From positions 88,534,564 to 88,598,563 of the forward strand of contig CM077166.1 of assembly GCA_039583875.1 (NCBI GenBank): a DNA stretch of 64,000 bases. Reading direction: 5' to 3'. This stretch comes from Platanthera guangdongensis (lineage: Eukaryota; Streptophyta; Magnoliopsida; Asparagales; Orchidaceae). A program made the translations under genes and the position numbers. Each line of letters begins with the position of its first letter. Position 1 is the first letter of the stretch. The notes beneath the pieces were generated by a model. The model was not told where the DNA came from, ran no database searches, and saw only the letters and a program-made list of their open reading frames with translations. Positions 9,356-20,225 of the stretch are shown here, piece after piece.

Positions 9356-11398
9356 TTACTGAACCTTAGAACCCAATGGTTTCTTGGGTCCTTGGTAACT
9401 GTTAGCTTGCAACTCATTGACAAGGCTACCTACTGGCTTTCCACCAGGTATCTTGTTACTACCTTTGGCACTAACATTGTGCCAACAGTCCAAAGCAAAG
9501 TGGCCAACTTTGCCACAGCACCAACATTCAAATTTGTTGTACCTTTGCTTAGGTACAGACTTGGCTGTCTTAACTACAGCAGTCTTAGTGAATGTTGGGG
9601 CTTTGCCCTTGGACTTGGACTGATTCTGAACAGTCCATGCTGGATTAACAAATCCCAGTCCAGTCTTTCCTTTATGATGAACAAAATCATCAATCAAGGG
9701 TAGCACTGATTTAGGTTTTGAAAACCTAGCTACTAGCTCTTTCTCCTTCTGAAGATTAATCTCCAGTTTCTTAATTTGATCATTCTTAAATGTAATGGTA
9801 CCCATCTGAATCACAGTAATGTGTTTCAGCCTGGCCACTTCATTTAGTTTTTGATCATAATTCTTCTCATAATCTATTGCTGCTGTCTTGAGATCAGCAA
9901 TTTCCTTGGCCAAATTTTTGGCTAGGGTCTTGCTTTTCTTATAGGCTAGCAATAGTACTTGATATTCATCTAGGAGTTGATGAATATCTCCCTCAGACTC
10001 AGACATATTCTCATCACTTGATGAAGAATACTCTGACTCTGAACTTGAACTGGAATCAGAACTTTGAGTTAAGCCTTGTACCTGACTGGGTCCTGGCTGC
10101 TCCAGGTTTTTGGTACTTTCAGTCAAAGCCATCAGTCCTTGGCTTTGACAGTCTTCTTGCTTATAGATAGATTCCATGATCTGCATGAACTCTTCTTCTT
10201 CTTCAGCAAATAGCCCAATATAGGCTTCAGCATCTGTCTCTGTGTCTGAAGAAGACATATCTGAAAGAGTCTTCTCATTCTTTGCAACAAAGGACTTCTC
10301 CTTCTTTCCTTTGAAGTGTGTTTTCTTCTTGTCACTGGATTCCTTCCTTCTTTCAGGACAGTCTGCAATAACATGGCCCTGTCTATTGCAGCAGTAACAA
10401 ATTATCTTGGATCCAGTTGCCTTACTTGTCTTGGTCCTTTTCTTGTCCTTCTTTGAAGGCTTCTTTTCCAGATACTGAACCTCTTTCCCTTTGGAAGATG
10501 AAGGTCTAGACCTCCACTGTTTCTTCTTAAGGAACTTCTGAAAATGTCTGGTGAATGCAGCAAAGTCTTCATCACTTTCACTGCTTGTAGATTTTGTACT
10601 TTCAGATTCTTCAGATTCTGATTCAACTACCTCAGGAGGAGGAGTTGATGACTTGGTCCTGCTCTTTCTAGGTACATCTGACTTAAAGGCAACAGTCTTT
10701 TCTCTGTATTCAGTCCTTGTTGACTTTTCTTCTTCTTTTCTTACTGACAATTGCATCTCATAGGATAACAACTTGCCAAAAAGTGTGGGAGGAGGAATTT
10801 CTCCCAACTTTGCCATTTCTCTGATGGCACAAATCTTGGTGTCCCAGTCTTTGGTTAGGGACCTTAAGAATTTGTCATTCAACTCATAGTTTGTGAACTC
10901 TCTTCCATATGACATGAGTTCATTTACAATTCTATAAAATTTCTTATAGCATTCAGTGATGCTATCTCCTCTTCCTTGCCTAAAACTCTCATATTCTTGA
11001 TTAAGCAAGGACTTCCTATCTTGCCTTACTTCTTCAGAACCTTCCATGTAGACAATGAGGGTATCCCACATTTCTTTTGCAGTTTTACAGTGAATAAGGT
11101 TCTGGAAGGTGGCATCATCAATTGCACTGACTATGATGTTCTGTGCCCTTTTGTCCATAGTTGCTAGGACAATCTCATCCTTGGTCATTTCAGAGAAATC
11201 CTTTGGAGTCCTCTGATTTGCATCCAAAACTGAAATCTTCATAGGCACATATGGCCCTTCTTTGACTGTGATGTATATTCTAGGGTCAGAGGCTTCCATA
11301 AACAGCCTAACCCTCTCTTTCCAGATCCCAAAGATCTCTTTTCTGCATATAGGTAGTTTCATTGAACCCAACTCCTTATGATTCTCTGAAGAACCCAT
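9356..11398 (-). CDS. gag: gag of element B
   Basis: An intact 680-codon frame from ATG at 11398 (112 bp after the 5' LTR) to a stop at 9356. It would make the capsid/nucleocapsid protein of cytoplasmic virus-like particles. The N-terminal 220 residues carry the copia gag core (WKERVRLFMEA, LLNQEYESFRQG, ELNDKFLRSLTKDWD). There is a first zinc knuckle CYCCNRQGHVIADC near residue 333, acidic Ser-rich stretches, a coiled-coil region near 455-540, and a second knuckle CWCCGKVGHFALDC near 625. Two knuckles and a long C-terminal half fit Sireviruses. It ends with GPKKPLGSKVQ and a stop just ahead of pol in the same frame. Confidence 0.93.
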   Translation of the reverse strand: MGSSENHKELGSMKLPICRKEIFGIWKERVRLFMEASDPRIYITVKEGPYVPMKISVLDANQRTPKDFSEMTKDEIVLATMDKRAQNIIVSAIDDATFQNLIHCKTAKEMWDTLIVYMEGSEEVRQDRKSLLNQEYESFRQGRGDSITECYKKFYRIVNELMSYGREFTNYELNDKFLRSLTKDWDTKICAIREMAKLGEIPPPTLFGKLLSYEMQLSVRKEEEKSTRTEYREKTVAFKSDVPRKSRTKSSTPPPEVVESESEESESTKSTSSESDEDFAAFTRHFQKFLKKKQWRSRPSSSKGKEVQYLEKKPSKKDKKRTKTSKATGSKIICYCCNRQGHVIADCPERRKESSDKKKTHFKGKKEKSFVAKNEKTLSDMSSSDTETDAEAYIGLFAEEEEEFMQIMESIYKQEDCQSQGLMALTESTKNLEQPGPSQVQGLTQSSDSSSSSESEYSSSSDENMSESEGDIHQLLDEYQVLLLAYKKSKTLAKNLAKEIADLKTAAIDYEKNYDQKLNEVARLKHITVIQMGTITFKNDQIKKLEINLQKEKELVARFSKPKSVLPLIDDFVHHKGKTGLGFVNPAWTVQNQSKSKGKAPTFTKTAVVKTAKSVPKQRYNKFECWCCGKVGHFALDCWHNVSAKGSNKIPGGKPVGSLVNELQANSYQGPKKPLGSKVQ

Positions 11399-11489
11399 GT
11401 TCTTGATTTTCTTGAAACTGTTTCCTGTTTCCTGACTTAACTGAATCTGCCAAACTGGATCTCCTCAGACAGTTAGTCCTGATTTTGAG

Positions 11490-11510
11490 GAACCTCCCTC
11501 TGATACCACT
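11490..11510 (-). promoter_or_regulatory. Primer-binding site of element B
   Basis: On the minus strand AGTGGTATCAGAGGGAGG follows the LTR end directly. TGGTATCAGAG complements the 3' end of plant initiator methionine tRNA, the usual copia primer. Confidence 0.9.
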
Positions 11511-12390
11511 TGAAAGATATGGTACCTAAACACCTAGGGGGGGGGGTGAATAGGTGACCTAAACCTTTTTAACTTCTGTTTGACAGCACAACAGTTTATC
11601 ACAGATTATTACAGTTAACAGCAATTTCAGAAATCACACAGAAAAGCCACAACACAGCACAGCACAGCAGACACACTAATTTTATAGTGGTTCCCCAATC
11701 TTTGGGTACATCCACTTTCCCCCTTCGCCTATCTAGCAGTGTACTAGATTCGGCCAAACTTCTCCACTAGCTCAGAACCCAACAAGGTTCCTACCTCAGG
11801 CCCAAAGCCTTACACTCAGCCAAAAGGCCTACACTCAGCCACCCAGGCCTACACTCAGCCAATCAAAGGCCTACACTCAGAGTTCTTCAACTCCTACACT
11901 CAGGCACCAAGCCCTACCCTCAGCCTTTATAAAATAGGCTTACAATCACTCAGATCCAATGGATCTTACAAGTTATAATAGAAATTACAAATTCTAACTC
12001 TACAACTCAGAAGGTATGAGAGGAGTTGAGAGTTTCTTGGAGAGTTCTTGGAAGAACTCAGCTTGATCCAAACTGACTTAGCTTTCTTCAAAGCTTCTTG
12101 AGTAGAACTGAATTAGTCTGAATCTTCTGCAGTTGATCCTTGATCTCTGCTTCTTGAAATCCAGATGACTCTGAATTCTTCTTCTCAGCCTTAGTTCCAA
12201 AGACTGAATCCTTGGTTGGAGCTCTCTCTCTCCAACTACTTAGATCTGCAGTTGGACTGCCTGATCTTCTTGTGTTGATCTTCTGTGTATCACTTCTTGA
12301 TTTAGTCTGATCAACTACTTCAATCACACCATGTAATGTTTGTGAACTTCTTAATTATTATCTCTACTATTTCTGTAGACTGTGGGTGCC

Positions 12391-12398
12391 TATTTATA
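12391..12398 (-). promoter_or_regulatory. TATA box of B's 5' LTR promoter
   Basis: TATAAATA on the minus strand, 134 bp downstream of the palindrome array. It is the expected start of element B genomic RNA. The surrounding CTATAAATAGGC is the same in element D. Confidence 0.8.
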
Positions 12399-12531
12399 GG
12401 CTTCCTTCATGGTAACCGGCTGATCCGGTTTATAACAGTCTTTTGACTTTGCTGACAGTTGCTGTAGACCGGCTGGATTGGCAGCTGTCATGTCAACCAG
12501 TCACTTCTTGAAATTCTCTAACTGTCAGTTA

Positions 12532-13329
12532 GTGTCGAGACTTTCTGTTCTTAAGTGTCGACACTTATAGACCAAGTGTCGACACATGTTGTGTAAGTGT
12601 CGACACAAGTCTACAAGGTGTCGACACATTCCCTTGTATGTCTCGACACAGTTTCTTCTGCATGTGTCGACACTGAAATTGAGTGTCGACACAAGCACTT
12701 GTACTTCATTCTTTCTGTATTCTTCTAAGTGTCGACACATCTTCATGTGTAGAAACTGTCGAGTGTCGACACTGCTTCTTGGTGTCGACACAAGTCTTCA
12801 TTCTTGATTCTTCAGCTGAGTGTCGACACATTCCATTAGTGTCGACACTTATACTTAGAATATTTTACAAGTTTTCTGTTCTTTGCTAAGTGTCGACACA
12901 GCTCCTTGTGTCGACACTATCTTCAAGTGTTGAGTCTTCTGGTTATGTGTCGACACATTGTGCTGAGTGTCGACACATTCTTTAAGTGTTGACTTCTTTA
13001 GATTGAGTGTCGACACATTGTGTTGAGTGTCGACACTTGTACTTAGTCTCTGCAGAATTATGCTGAGTGTCGACACAACTCCAAGTGTCGACACTGTCTG
13101 GTGTTGACTCAGCTCTTCAAGGTGTCGACACTTCTGCTAAGTGTCGACACAGCTTTTCTGCATCCTTCTACACTGAGTGTCGACACTGCTCCAAGTGTCG
13201 ACACTTTCTGACTGGTGTCGACACTTCTTCCCAGGTGTCGACACAATGACTCCAAGTGTCGACACTGCTTGTCTGGGTGTCGACACAAGCTTTCTCAAGT
13301 GTCGACACTTTGCCTCTGGGTGTCGACAC
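12532..13329. repeat. GTGTCGACAC palindrome array, B 5' LTR
   Basis: Second LTR copy of the array, again with about 29 exact copies. Because the word equals its own reverse complement, all six frames stay open in places and give spurious ORFs rich in VSTL, VDT and CRH. Confidence 0.95.
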
Positions 13330-13474
13330 ATGGACTTAGAAATTTTCAGCTTCAGTCCAGTGTATACCTAACCTGCACAAATAACTCAAACAAACATCAA
13401 ATACATTCTGATGTATATCATTGAGTTAGGTGAGGCTTCTTCAAATCAGGTACATTTGACCAATGTACCCAACA

Positions 13475-14681
13475 AATATGGTGCCAAGTAAGATTCGGCG
13501 AGAATCGCTTGTAATTCCTGCCGAACCAATGGTCATGCAGCCCATGAATACAAGTTGAATTCGTTGAGAATCGACAAGTAATTCGACGAGAATCACAATC
13601 GATTCTCGACGAATCGTCGAGAATCACTTGATGATTCTCGCCGATTCGTCGAGAATCGTCTGCGATTCTCGCCGATTTTTCCTTGGCGTTTTCTCAGTTA
13701 ATTTCCTGAACCGGATTCTGTCTCAGCTAATTTCCTGAACCGGATTCTGCCGCTGTTTAATATCTGGACCGGGACTTGGGGGCTACCTCTGTGGGTCCCA
13801 CAAACGGTCTTATTGGGGGTAGCTACAGTATAAATACATGGGTATTTTGAACAGTACCCACACAGAAAAATACGCGAGCTCACGGAAACCCTAAAATCGC
13901 GAAATCCTTCCGCCGCCTCCGTCACCGCTCGCGCAAGTCCGTCGCCGCCACCGATAGATCTTCTTCCCGATCTCCGGCGACAGTAGCTTAGCAAGGCTTG
14001 AGTCTCACGAGTCTATCCAGAGATCCTTTGTCTCTCGATTTGTTGATCGGAAACACTTCCCATCCGAATCGATCGAGACGACCGATCCTCGTGTGACCGT
14101 TGGTAGACCGAGCTTGCTTCGCAACGAAGTTTGGATCTCCAAGTTCAGCAGCTGCTCTTCATCGTAGCCGCCGATCCCGAAGCTAGCCGCCGCTCGTGTG
14201 CCGCCGCCGGTTCCGGGGAAATCCTCTCCAAGAGAGACCAAGGTCGTAGACTCTTCATCGACTTCAAGAACACGTCGTCGAACAAAGAGGAACACCGGTG
14301 TCTCCAAGAGAAGTTTGTATCACGTGTACATTCTACTTTTATTTCATTGTAAAGGAACTTTAGTTCCGTGTTGTAAGGGTTGGGTGCAACCCGATTTGTG
14401 GGAGTGTTGACTCTCACGTGTGGAAGGTCTCCTTCCGTTAGTGAAGGGATTGGATTTCAATCCCGTTGGTGAAGTGACCGAGTCGTCCCTTGTTGGGGAG
14501 ATAGGTCGAAGGGGGAAAGTGGATGTACCCAAGTCGGGGAACCACTATAAATTTGCTGTGTTTTCTGTGTGCCGTGTTTGTTGTTTTTATTATGCAGGTA
14601 CATCTGTAAATTCCGCAAAAGAACCACACGTCACCTATCCCCCCCCATAGGTGCACATAGCCGACACTAGGTGGACTTTCA
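13475..14681 (+). repeat. Element A, 5' LTR, second part
   Basis: This begins with the AATAT duplication and matches the 3' LTR from about 20918 to 22124. It carries further TCTCGNCGA palindromes (13488-13676), a TATA box (13829-13836), a telo-box AAACCCTA (13886-13893), then a GC-rich leader resembling a plant gene 5' UTR. Near its end is a C-rich hairpin (CACCTA 14632-14637 with TAGGTG 14648-14653). It ends ACTTTCA at 14681. Confidence 0.93.
13829..13836 (+). promoter_or_regulatory. TATA box of A's 5' LTR promoter
   Basis: TATAAATA after the palindrome block and about 50 bp before a telo-box AAACCCTA at 13886. The matching site in the 3' LTR is 21273-21280. Confidence 0.75.
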
Positions 14682-14701
14682 AGTGGTATCAAAGCGAGGT
14701 T
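14682..14701 (+). promoter_or_regulatory. Primer-binding site of element A
   Basis: AGTGGTATCAAAGCGAGG follows the LTR directly. TGGTATCAAAGC differs at one base from the initiator-Met tRNA complement TGGTATCAGAGC. Confidence 0.88.
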
Positions 14702-14771
14702 CCTCAACAAAAAGGCTAACACCTTGAGGTGAATCCTGCCACTAGTGTCAACAAGGAGACATACAGCTACT

Positions 14772-17003
14772 ATGGACGGGCTCAAGTACTCCGGCAAGAT
14801 CCCAGTGTGCAACAGACTTAACTTTCCTATCTGGAAGGAAAGGATCAGGTTCTATATGGAAGCAGTGGACCCTCGACTGTTCATGATCGTGCTGGAGGGA
14901 CCTTATGTACCCACTAAGGCCTCCACCATTGATCCCACCAAGAAAGTGCCAAAGACACTCTCTGAAATGGACAAGGATGAGATGGTCCTAGTGGGCCTTG
15001 ACATGAAGGCAAGAAACATCCTGGTCAGCGCGGTTGACGACTCTATGATGCAAAACTTCAGCAACTGCAGGACAGCTCAGGAGATTTGGCAGTGCCTGAT
15101 CATCCTAATGGAGGGCACGGATGAAGTGAGGGATGATCGGAGATCCCTCCTGAACCAGAAGTATGAGGCCTTCCGGCAAGGGCCTAAGGAAGAGATCGGA
15201 GTCACATACGAGAACTTCCTGAAGATTGTTAACGCCCTCAAGGGCTATGGAAGAGTGTTCACCAATGGTGAACTCAATGACAAATTCCTTAGGTCCCTTA
15301 CTAAGGAATGGGATACAAAGATCTGCGCCATCAGAGAATTTGGCAGACTAGCAGAAACTGATCCACAAATCCTGTTCGGGAAGCTGATGTCCTATGAACT
15401 TCAGCTGAACACCAGGAAGGCAGAGGAAGAAGCAGAGAAGGCTGCTGCAAAAGAAAAGACTGTGGCCCTAAAAGCCAGTCACTCCAGAAAAGGGAAGGGT
15501 GCGGTGTCGTACCGTGCCAGAAATAAGGAAGAAGAGGAGGACTCCGATCCATGCTCCTCCAGCTCAGAACTGTCGGAAGAGGATTTCTCCCTCATCACTC
15601 GAGAGTTCAAGAAATTCCTCAAGATGAGGAATCAAAGGAAGAGAGACGGCTCCTCATCCAGACATCAGAAGAAAAACTACTCTTCTGACAGGTATGCATC
15701 TAAACCTAACAAACATCGTTCTTCTGATATTATTTGCTTTGGATGCAATAAGCCAGGTCACGTCGTGGCCGACTGCCATCAAAACAAAAGAGATAAAGGG
15801 AAAGGAGAGGAGCTCAAATCCTCCAGAGATAAGAAGGAGCGGAGCTACATCGCAAGAAGACCAAAGACACTAAGTGAGTCTGATTCCTCAGACTCCAGTG
15901 ATGATGAGGAAGCCTACTTCGGGCTGGTGGGTCGCTCAGACTCAGAAGGAGAATGTCCGCCATTTACTGGGAAGGTAAAAGCTCACACCCCTCTTTCCGA
16001 CTCCGACTCTGATCCTGAGTCTCAGGATGATGAACCTGAGGATGGCCCTTCGGCCCGCGAAGCTGAACTCCTCGAGAAGTATGAGCTTCTGCTCAACACC
16101 TTCGACGAGTGCCGTAAGAGACTGAGGGCTGAGAAGAAGGAAGTAAAATTCCTTAAGGGTGAGTGTGTATCCCTAAGGGAAGAGGTCACTAGTTTGATTT
16201 CTCTCCGGCAGGAACACCTTGACCTGACTTCAAAGCACTCAGAGTCTTTGCAGCTCCTTGATCTCAAGCAGGAGGAAGTCAACAAATTGGAAGAACTACT
16301 TGCGGCAGAAAGGAAGATCGTACAGAGCTTCTCTATGCCAAAAACACTGCTTCCAGTCGTTGACACCTTCTCTGCTCAGGCCAAAGGAGCTGGCTTGGGG
16401 CATGTTGGGGCATCTGGTTCTTCATCTCGGAGAAACAAGAACCAGAGGAAGAATAAGGCCGCCAAGAAGGCCTCTGCTGATGAAAAGGGGAAGGCTCCTC
16501 TTAGTCCTGTTGCGTTCAGAAAGCCTGGCTTTCCTTGCAACCAACATGACTTTGAGTCAACATTTGGGCATCATTTCCGGCCCTCGGTTGCAAAGCCTAA
16601 GAGCCGGTATGACGGTTGGAACTTCCCCCGGAACTTTGGTGAGAGTGCCTTCAAGGCACCTTATGAGGAGATCCACATAGGAAATTATGGTCCGTTCTCT
16701 AGCGGCCATAATGGAAAGCAGGCGCCAAAAGTCAAGCCTGTTATTCAAAAGGTGACAAAGTCATGTGACTGCCATCACCATGAGGACTCCACCTCTAGAT
16801 CCAAGGCCCCAGCTGTACCCGTTGTTCCCAGGGTAAGGCAGGAGCCTCGGAAGAGATACAACATGTTCGACTGTTGGTGCTGTGGCAAAGTCGGTCACTT
16901 TGCCGTGGATTGTTGGTTTAATCCAAGGAACTACGAGACTCCCCATGTTAACAATGCGAGACCGACCACTCGTAGGTTAACCGACCGAGGGGGAGTGTGC
17001 TAA
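14772..17003 (+). CDS. gag: gag of element A
   Basis: An intact frame of 743 codons. I chose the first ATG, at 14772 (MDGLKYSGKIP), although the frame is open slightly further upstream. The N-terminal capsid-like core has WKERIRFYMEA, LLNQKYEAFRQG and ELNDKFLRSLTKEWD. The first zinc knuckle CFGCNKPGHVVADC is at residues about 322-335. A coiled coil spans roughly 430-535 (ELLEKYELLLNTF onward). The second knuckle CWCCGKVGHFAVDC is near 701-714. The end is TDRGGVC and TAA. A conserved end motif [11 protein letters not shown] lies just beyond in another frame (17015 onward), so the native C terminus may have been shifted by an indel close to the end. Confidence 0.93.
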   Translation: MDGLKYSGKIPVCNRLNFPIWKERIRFYMEAVDPRLFMIVLEGPYVPTKASTIDPTKKVPKTLSEMDKDEMVLVGLDMKARNILVSAVDDSMMQNFSNCRTAQEIWQCLIILMEGTDEVRDDRRSLLNQKYEAFRQGPKEEIGVTYENFLKIVNALKGYGRVFTNGELNDKFLRSLTKEWDTKICAIREFGRLAETDPQILFGKLMSYELQLNTRKAEEEAEKAAAKEKTVALKASHSRKGKGAVSYRARNKEEEEDSDPCSSSSELSEEDFSLITREFKKFLKMRNQRKRDGSSSRHQKKNYSSDRYASKPNKHRSSDIICFGCNKPGHVVADCHQNKRDKGKGEELKSSRDKKERSYIARRPKTLSESDSSDSSDDEEAYFGLVGRSDSEGECPPFTGKVKAHTPLSDSDSDPESQDDEPEDGPSAREAELLEKYELLLNTFDECRKRLRAEKKEVKFLKGECVSLREEVTSLISLRQEHLDLTSKHSESLQLLDLKQEEVNKLEELLAAERKIVQSFSMPKTLLPVVDTFSAQAKGAGLGHVGASGSSSRRNKNQRKNKAAKKASADEKGKAPLSPVAFRKPGFPCNQHDFESTFGHHFRPSVAKPKSRYDGWNFPRNFGESAFKAPYEEIHIGNYGPFSSGHNGKQAPKVKPVIQKVTKSCDCHHHEDSTSRSKAPAVPVVPRVRQEPRKRYNMFDCWCCGKVGHFAVDCWFNPRNYETPHVNNARPTTRRLTDRGGVC

Positions 17004-17063
17004 CCAGGAATCTAGGACCCAAGTTCGATTGGGTTCCTAAGGCAAATTAATCTTGTTTTGCAG

Positions 17064-20000
17064 GAATGTCCAAAGGCCACCAAAACGCCAATCTGGTATT
17101 TGGACAGTGGATGCTCCCGGCATATGACCGGGACAAGAAGCCTGCTGCGTGATTACACTCCAGTCGAGAATGGACCCAAAGTCATCTTTGGAGGGTCAGA
17201 TCGAGGAGTCACCAGAGGTTATGGTATGATTTCCAACGGTATAATCTTTATCACCGACGTGGCTTATGTTGAAGGGTTAAACCATAACCTGATCAGTGTA
17301 AGTCAGTTATGTGATAAAGGTTATGACGTTAAGTTCTGCAAGGATAAATGTCTGATAATTTCACGTTCCTCCTCTGAGACGGTATTATCAGGCATTAGGA
17401 GCAGAAATATCTTCTGCTTAGATTTTCTTAGTATAGATTCATCTACCCCCGTATGCCTTGTGGCAACAGGCAGTGCTTCTCTTTGTGAACAATGGCACAA
17501 GAGATTGGCACATATTAATTATAAGACAATTAGTATGCTATTTTCTAAGAATTTAGTAAGAGATGCTCCCAGTATCAAGTGCATCAAGGATAGCCCCTGT
17601 CATGCTTGCCAGATGGGCAAACAGACACGGGCTACCTTTAAGAGCATTGCAGACAAAGACTCTTCCCGATGTCTTTATCTGCTACATATGGACTTGTTTG
17701 GCCCAATGCAAGTTCATAGTTTGGGAGGCAAGTCATATACGCTAGTGATAGTTGATGATCACTCACGGTTTACATGGGTGTTCTTTTTGAAACGAAAGTC
17801 AGATACTTTTGACTTCTTCACTAATTTTGTCAAGCAAGTTCAGAACGAATTTAACTGCTCCGTGGTCAAAATCCGAAGTGACCATGGAACAGAATTCGAA
17901 TCTGGTGCTATGACAGAATTTTGTGAAGAACAAGGTATCTTTCATGAGTTTTCCTCCCCGCGCACTCCTCAGCAAAATGGAGTTGCGGAGAGGAGAAATA
18001 GAACTCTCATTGAGGCCTGCACGACTATGTTGAAAGATGCTTCTCTCCCGGAATACTTCTGGGCAGAGGGTGTCAATACGGCATGTCATGTACAAAACCG
18101 AGCGTTGATCAACAAACATCATCGTAAGACGCCCTACGAGCTACTGAAAGGCAGGAAACAAACCATGTCCTACTTGAGGATCTTTGGTTGCAGATGCTAT
18201 GTACTAAATAATGGGAAGTATCCGCGTACTAAATTCAGTGAAAAATGCTTCGAAGGCATATTCATGGGATATAGTTCCCATAGTCGGGCATATAGGGTCT
18301 TCAATAAGAAAACCTTAGTGGTAGAAGAATCAATAAATGTTGTATTTGATGAAGGAAGCTTGCTTAACAGCAATTCTTCCAGTTGTATTCTTGAAGATGC
18401 AGGTGCTAGACTTGACCAGCTGAATCTGGATGAGACCCCTAAAGATGACGCACCCAAGTACGTCAAAGTTTCCACCTCCACGTCATCTGAAAATGTTGAA
18501 GATCAAGATGGAATAAATCTTTTAGAAGAACGAGAAGCACAAGAAGTAGCTGAAGCTCCAGACGCCAGACTTCTAGAGCTCCGTCACGTGAGGGATCATC
18601 CTAGAGAACAGATCATCGGAGATCCTCGTGTAGGCGTCAGAACTCGAAGAGGTACAACTAACGAAGTATTGCATCTCAGCTTCCTGTCTCAGGTTGAGCC
18701 AAAGAAGTTCGATGAGGCGAACAAGGATGCGGCATGGATTCTGGCCATGCAAGAGGAACTACATCAATTCGAACGTTGCAAGGTTTGGACGCTGGTTCCC
18801 AGACCATACAAGCAGAATGTCATTGGCACGAAGTGGATTTTCAGAAACAAGCTGGATGAACAAGGTGTCATCATAAAGAACAAGGCCAGGCTGGTGGCTC
18901 AAGGTTACAGACAGGAGGAAGGGATTGACTTCGACCAAACCTTCGCACTAGTCGCAAGGCTCGAGGCAATCCGGTTGTTCCTGGCATATGCTTCACACAA
19001 AGGATTCACTGTCTACCAAATGGATGTGAAATCGGCATTCCTGAACGGAGACCTGAAAGAGGAAGTATACGTCGCTCAACCCCCAGGTTTTGTCGACCCT
19101 ACTTATCCCAATCACGTTTATTTTCTTAATAAGGCCTTATATGGGTTGAAACAAGCTCCACGAGCTTGGTATGAGACTTTATCTAGCTTTCTTCTTGAGA
19201 ACAAGTTCTCCAGAGGTAAAATAGATAAAACATTGTTTCTCCGGGAAGTCAAAGGCAAGATTTTGCTGGTGCAAATCTATGTCGATGACATAATATTCGG
19301 CTCAACGGACAACAATCTTTGCAAAAAGTTTTCCAAACTTATGCAAGGAAAGTTTGAAATGAGCAGTATGGGAGAGCTCAAGTATTTCTTAGGCCTTCAA
19401 GTGAAACAGTCTGAGGATGGAATTTTCATTTCTCAGACGAAGTTCACAAATGAACTCCTTAAGAAATTCGGTATGGAGAGTGCAACCTCTATGAGGACTC
19501 CAATGGGATCCACCATGTCTCTGGATAAGGATGAGAAAGGTAAACCTTTCGATGAAACCAAATACAGAAGCATCATTGGATCCCTGCTCTACCTTACTGC
19601 CAGTAGACCGGATATTATGTTCTCCACATGTGTATGTGCCCGATATCAGGTGAACACTAAGGAATCTCATTATGTCGCTGCAAAGCGAATTCTAAGATAC
19701 CTTAAAGGTACTCTTAATCTTGGCTTGTGGTACCCGAGGAACAATGATGTCGAGCTAATAGGCTTTTCAGATGCTGATTTTGCAGGGAGCAGGGATGACA
19801 TGAAAAGCACATCCGGGACGTGTCAATTCCTCGGCAGGAGGCTTATCTCATGGAACAGCAAGAAACAGAATTGCGTTGCAACCTCCACAGCAGAGTCCGA
19901 GTATATCTCGGCAGGAAGCTGTTGCGCACAACTCCTTTGGATCAGAAATCAGTTAGCCGACTACAACCTTCAGTTCAAGGAAGTTCCAATGTACTGCAAC

Positions 20001-20225
20001 TCCTCCAGTGCAATTGCCATTGCCAACAATCCGGTGTCGCACAGCAGAACGAAGCATATTGAAGTACGCTACCACTTCATTAGGGAGCACGTGGAGAACA
20101 AGGATATCTCTCTCTGTTATGTCCCCACGGACAAGCAGATTGCTGATGTATTCACAAAGCCCCTAGATGAGGCAAAGTTCAATCTTTTCAAGACAGAATT
20201 GGGGATGCTCAATTATGAAGAATGA
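17064..20225 (+). CDS. pol: pol of element A: protease, integrase, RT, RNase H
   Basis: An uninterrupted frame of about 1053 codons following CTTGTTTTGCAG (ends 17063); it has no good ATG and is in the same frame as gag, across TAA (17001) and TAG (17013). Protease: [13 protein letters not shown]. Integrase: HKRLAH...CHAC zinc site, then [14 protein letters not shown] and [10 protein letters not shown], which keep the D, D and E residues. [13 protein letters not shown] and [10 protein letters not shown]; the usual [11 protein letters not shown] reads [11 protein letters not shown]. RNase H: DADFAG and STAESEY are normal, but the third catalytic Asp in the usual YCD motif is Asn (YCNSSSA, codon 19998-20000). 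The element is therefore open but probably cannot complete reverse transcription on its own. Confidence 0.95.
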   Translation, partial: ECPKATKTPIWYLDSGCSRHMTGTRSLLRDYTPVENGPKVIFGGSDRGVTRGYGMISNGIIFITDVAYVEGLNHNLISVSQLCDKGYDVKFCKDKCLIISRSSSETVLSGIRSRNIFCLDFLSIDSSTPVCLVATGSASLCEQWHKRLAHINYKTISMLFSKNLVRDAPSIKCIKDSPCHACQMGKQTRATFKSIADKDSSRCLYLLHMDLFGPMQVHSLGGKSYTLVIVDDHSRFTWVFFLKRKSDTFDFFTNFVKQVQNEFNCSVVKIRSDHGTEFESGAMTEFCEEQGIFHEFSSPRTPQQNGVAERRNRTLIEACTTMLKDASLPEYFWAEGVNTACHVQNRALINKHHRKTPYELLKGRKQTMSYLRIFGCRCYVLNNGKYPRTKFSEKCFEGIFMGYSSHSRAYRVFNKKTLVVEESINVVFDEGSLLNSNSSSCILEDAGARLDQLNLDETPKDDAPKYVKVSTSTSSENVEDQDGINLLEEREAQEVAEAPDARLLELRHVRDHPREQIIGDPRVGVRTRRGTTNEVLHLSFLSQVEPKKFDEANKDAAWILAMQEELHQFERCKVWTLVPRPYKQNVIGTKWIFRNKLDEQGVIIKNKARLVAQGYRQEEGIDFDQTFALVARLEAIRLFLAYASHKGFTVYQMDVKSAFLNGDLKEEVYVAQPPGFVDPTYPNHVYFLNKALYGLKQAPRAWYETLSSFLLENKFSRGKIDKTLFLREVKGKILLVQIYVDDIIFGSTDNNLCKKFSKLMQGKFEMSSMGELKYFLGLQVKQSEDGIFISQTKFTNELLKKFGMESATSMRTPMGSTMSLDKDEKGKPFDETKYRSIIGSLLYLTASRPDIMFSTCVCARYQVNTKESHYVAAKRILRYLKGTLNLGLWYPRNNDVELIGFSDADFAGSRDDMKSTSGTCQFLGRRLISWNSKKQNCVATSTAESEYISAGSCCAQLLWIRNQLADYNLQFKEVPMYCNSSSAIAIANNPVSHSRTKHIEVRYHFIREHVENKDISLCYVPTDKQIADVFTKPLDEAKFNLFKTELGMLNYEE

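Larger units (their letters stand above)
600..13474 (-). mobile_element. Ty1/copia Sirevirus-like retrotransposon B, with ORF3
   Basis: This complete element lies on the minus strand inside A's 5' LTR, between duplications AATAT at 595-599 and 13475-13479. Read on its own strand it runs 5' LTR (13474-11511), primer-binding site, gag, pol, palindrome/TATA spacer, ORF3, purine tract, 3' LTR (2571-600). The two LTRs (1972 and 1964 bp) differ at roughly ten places by eye. Gag is open, but pol and ORF3 are frameshifted, so it was probably moved by proteins supplied in trans or decayed after insertion. It belongs to the same family as D. Confidence 0.95.
11511..13474 (-). repeat. Element B, 5' LTR
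   Basis: 1964 bp, nearly identical to the 3' LTR at 600-2571. It contains the GTGTCGACAC array (12532-13329), a TATA box (12398-12391 on the minus strand), the tandem CTGAGTGTAGGCC block and the terminal C-rich hairpin. Differences from the other LTR include changed spacer lengths between palindromes near 12726 and 12888, which suggest small slippage events. Confidence 0.95.

Noticed and set aside
9287..9703. 138-codon plus-strand ORF opposite B's gag
   Set aside because: It is antisense to a clear gag coding frame with zinc knuckles and has no recognisable features.
13698..14307. Two about 100-codon minus-strand ORFs in A's LTR, repeated at 21142-21751
   Set aside because: They are repeated only because LTRs are recent copies. 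GC-rich leader DNA gives long frames by chance and no motif is recognised.
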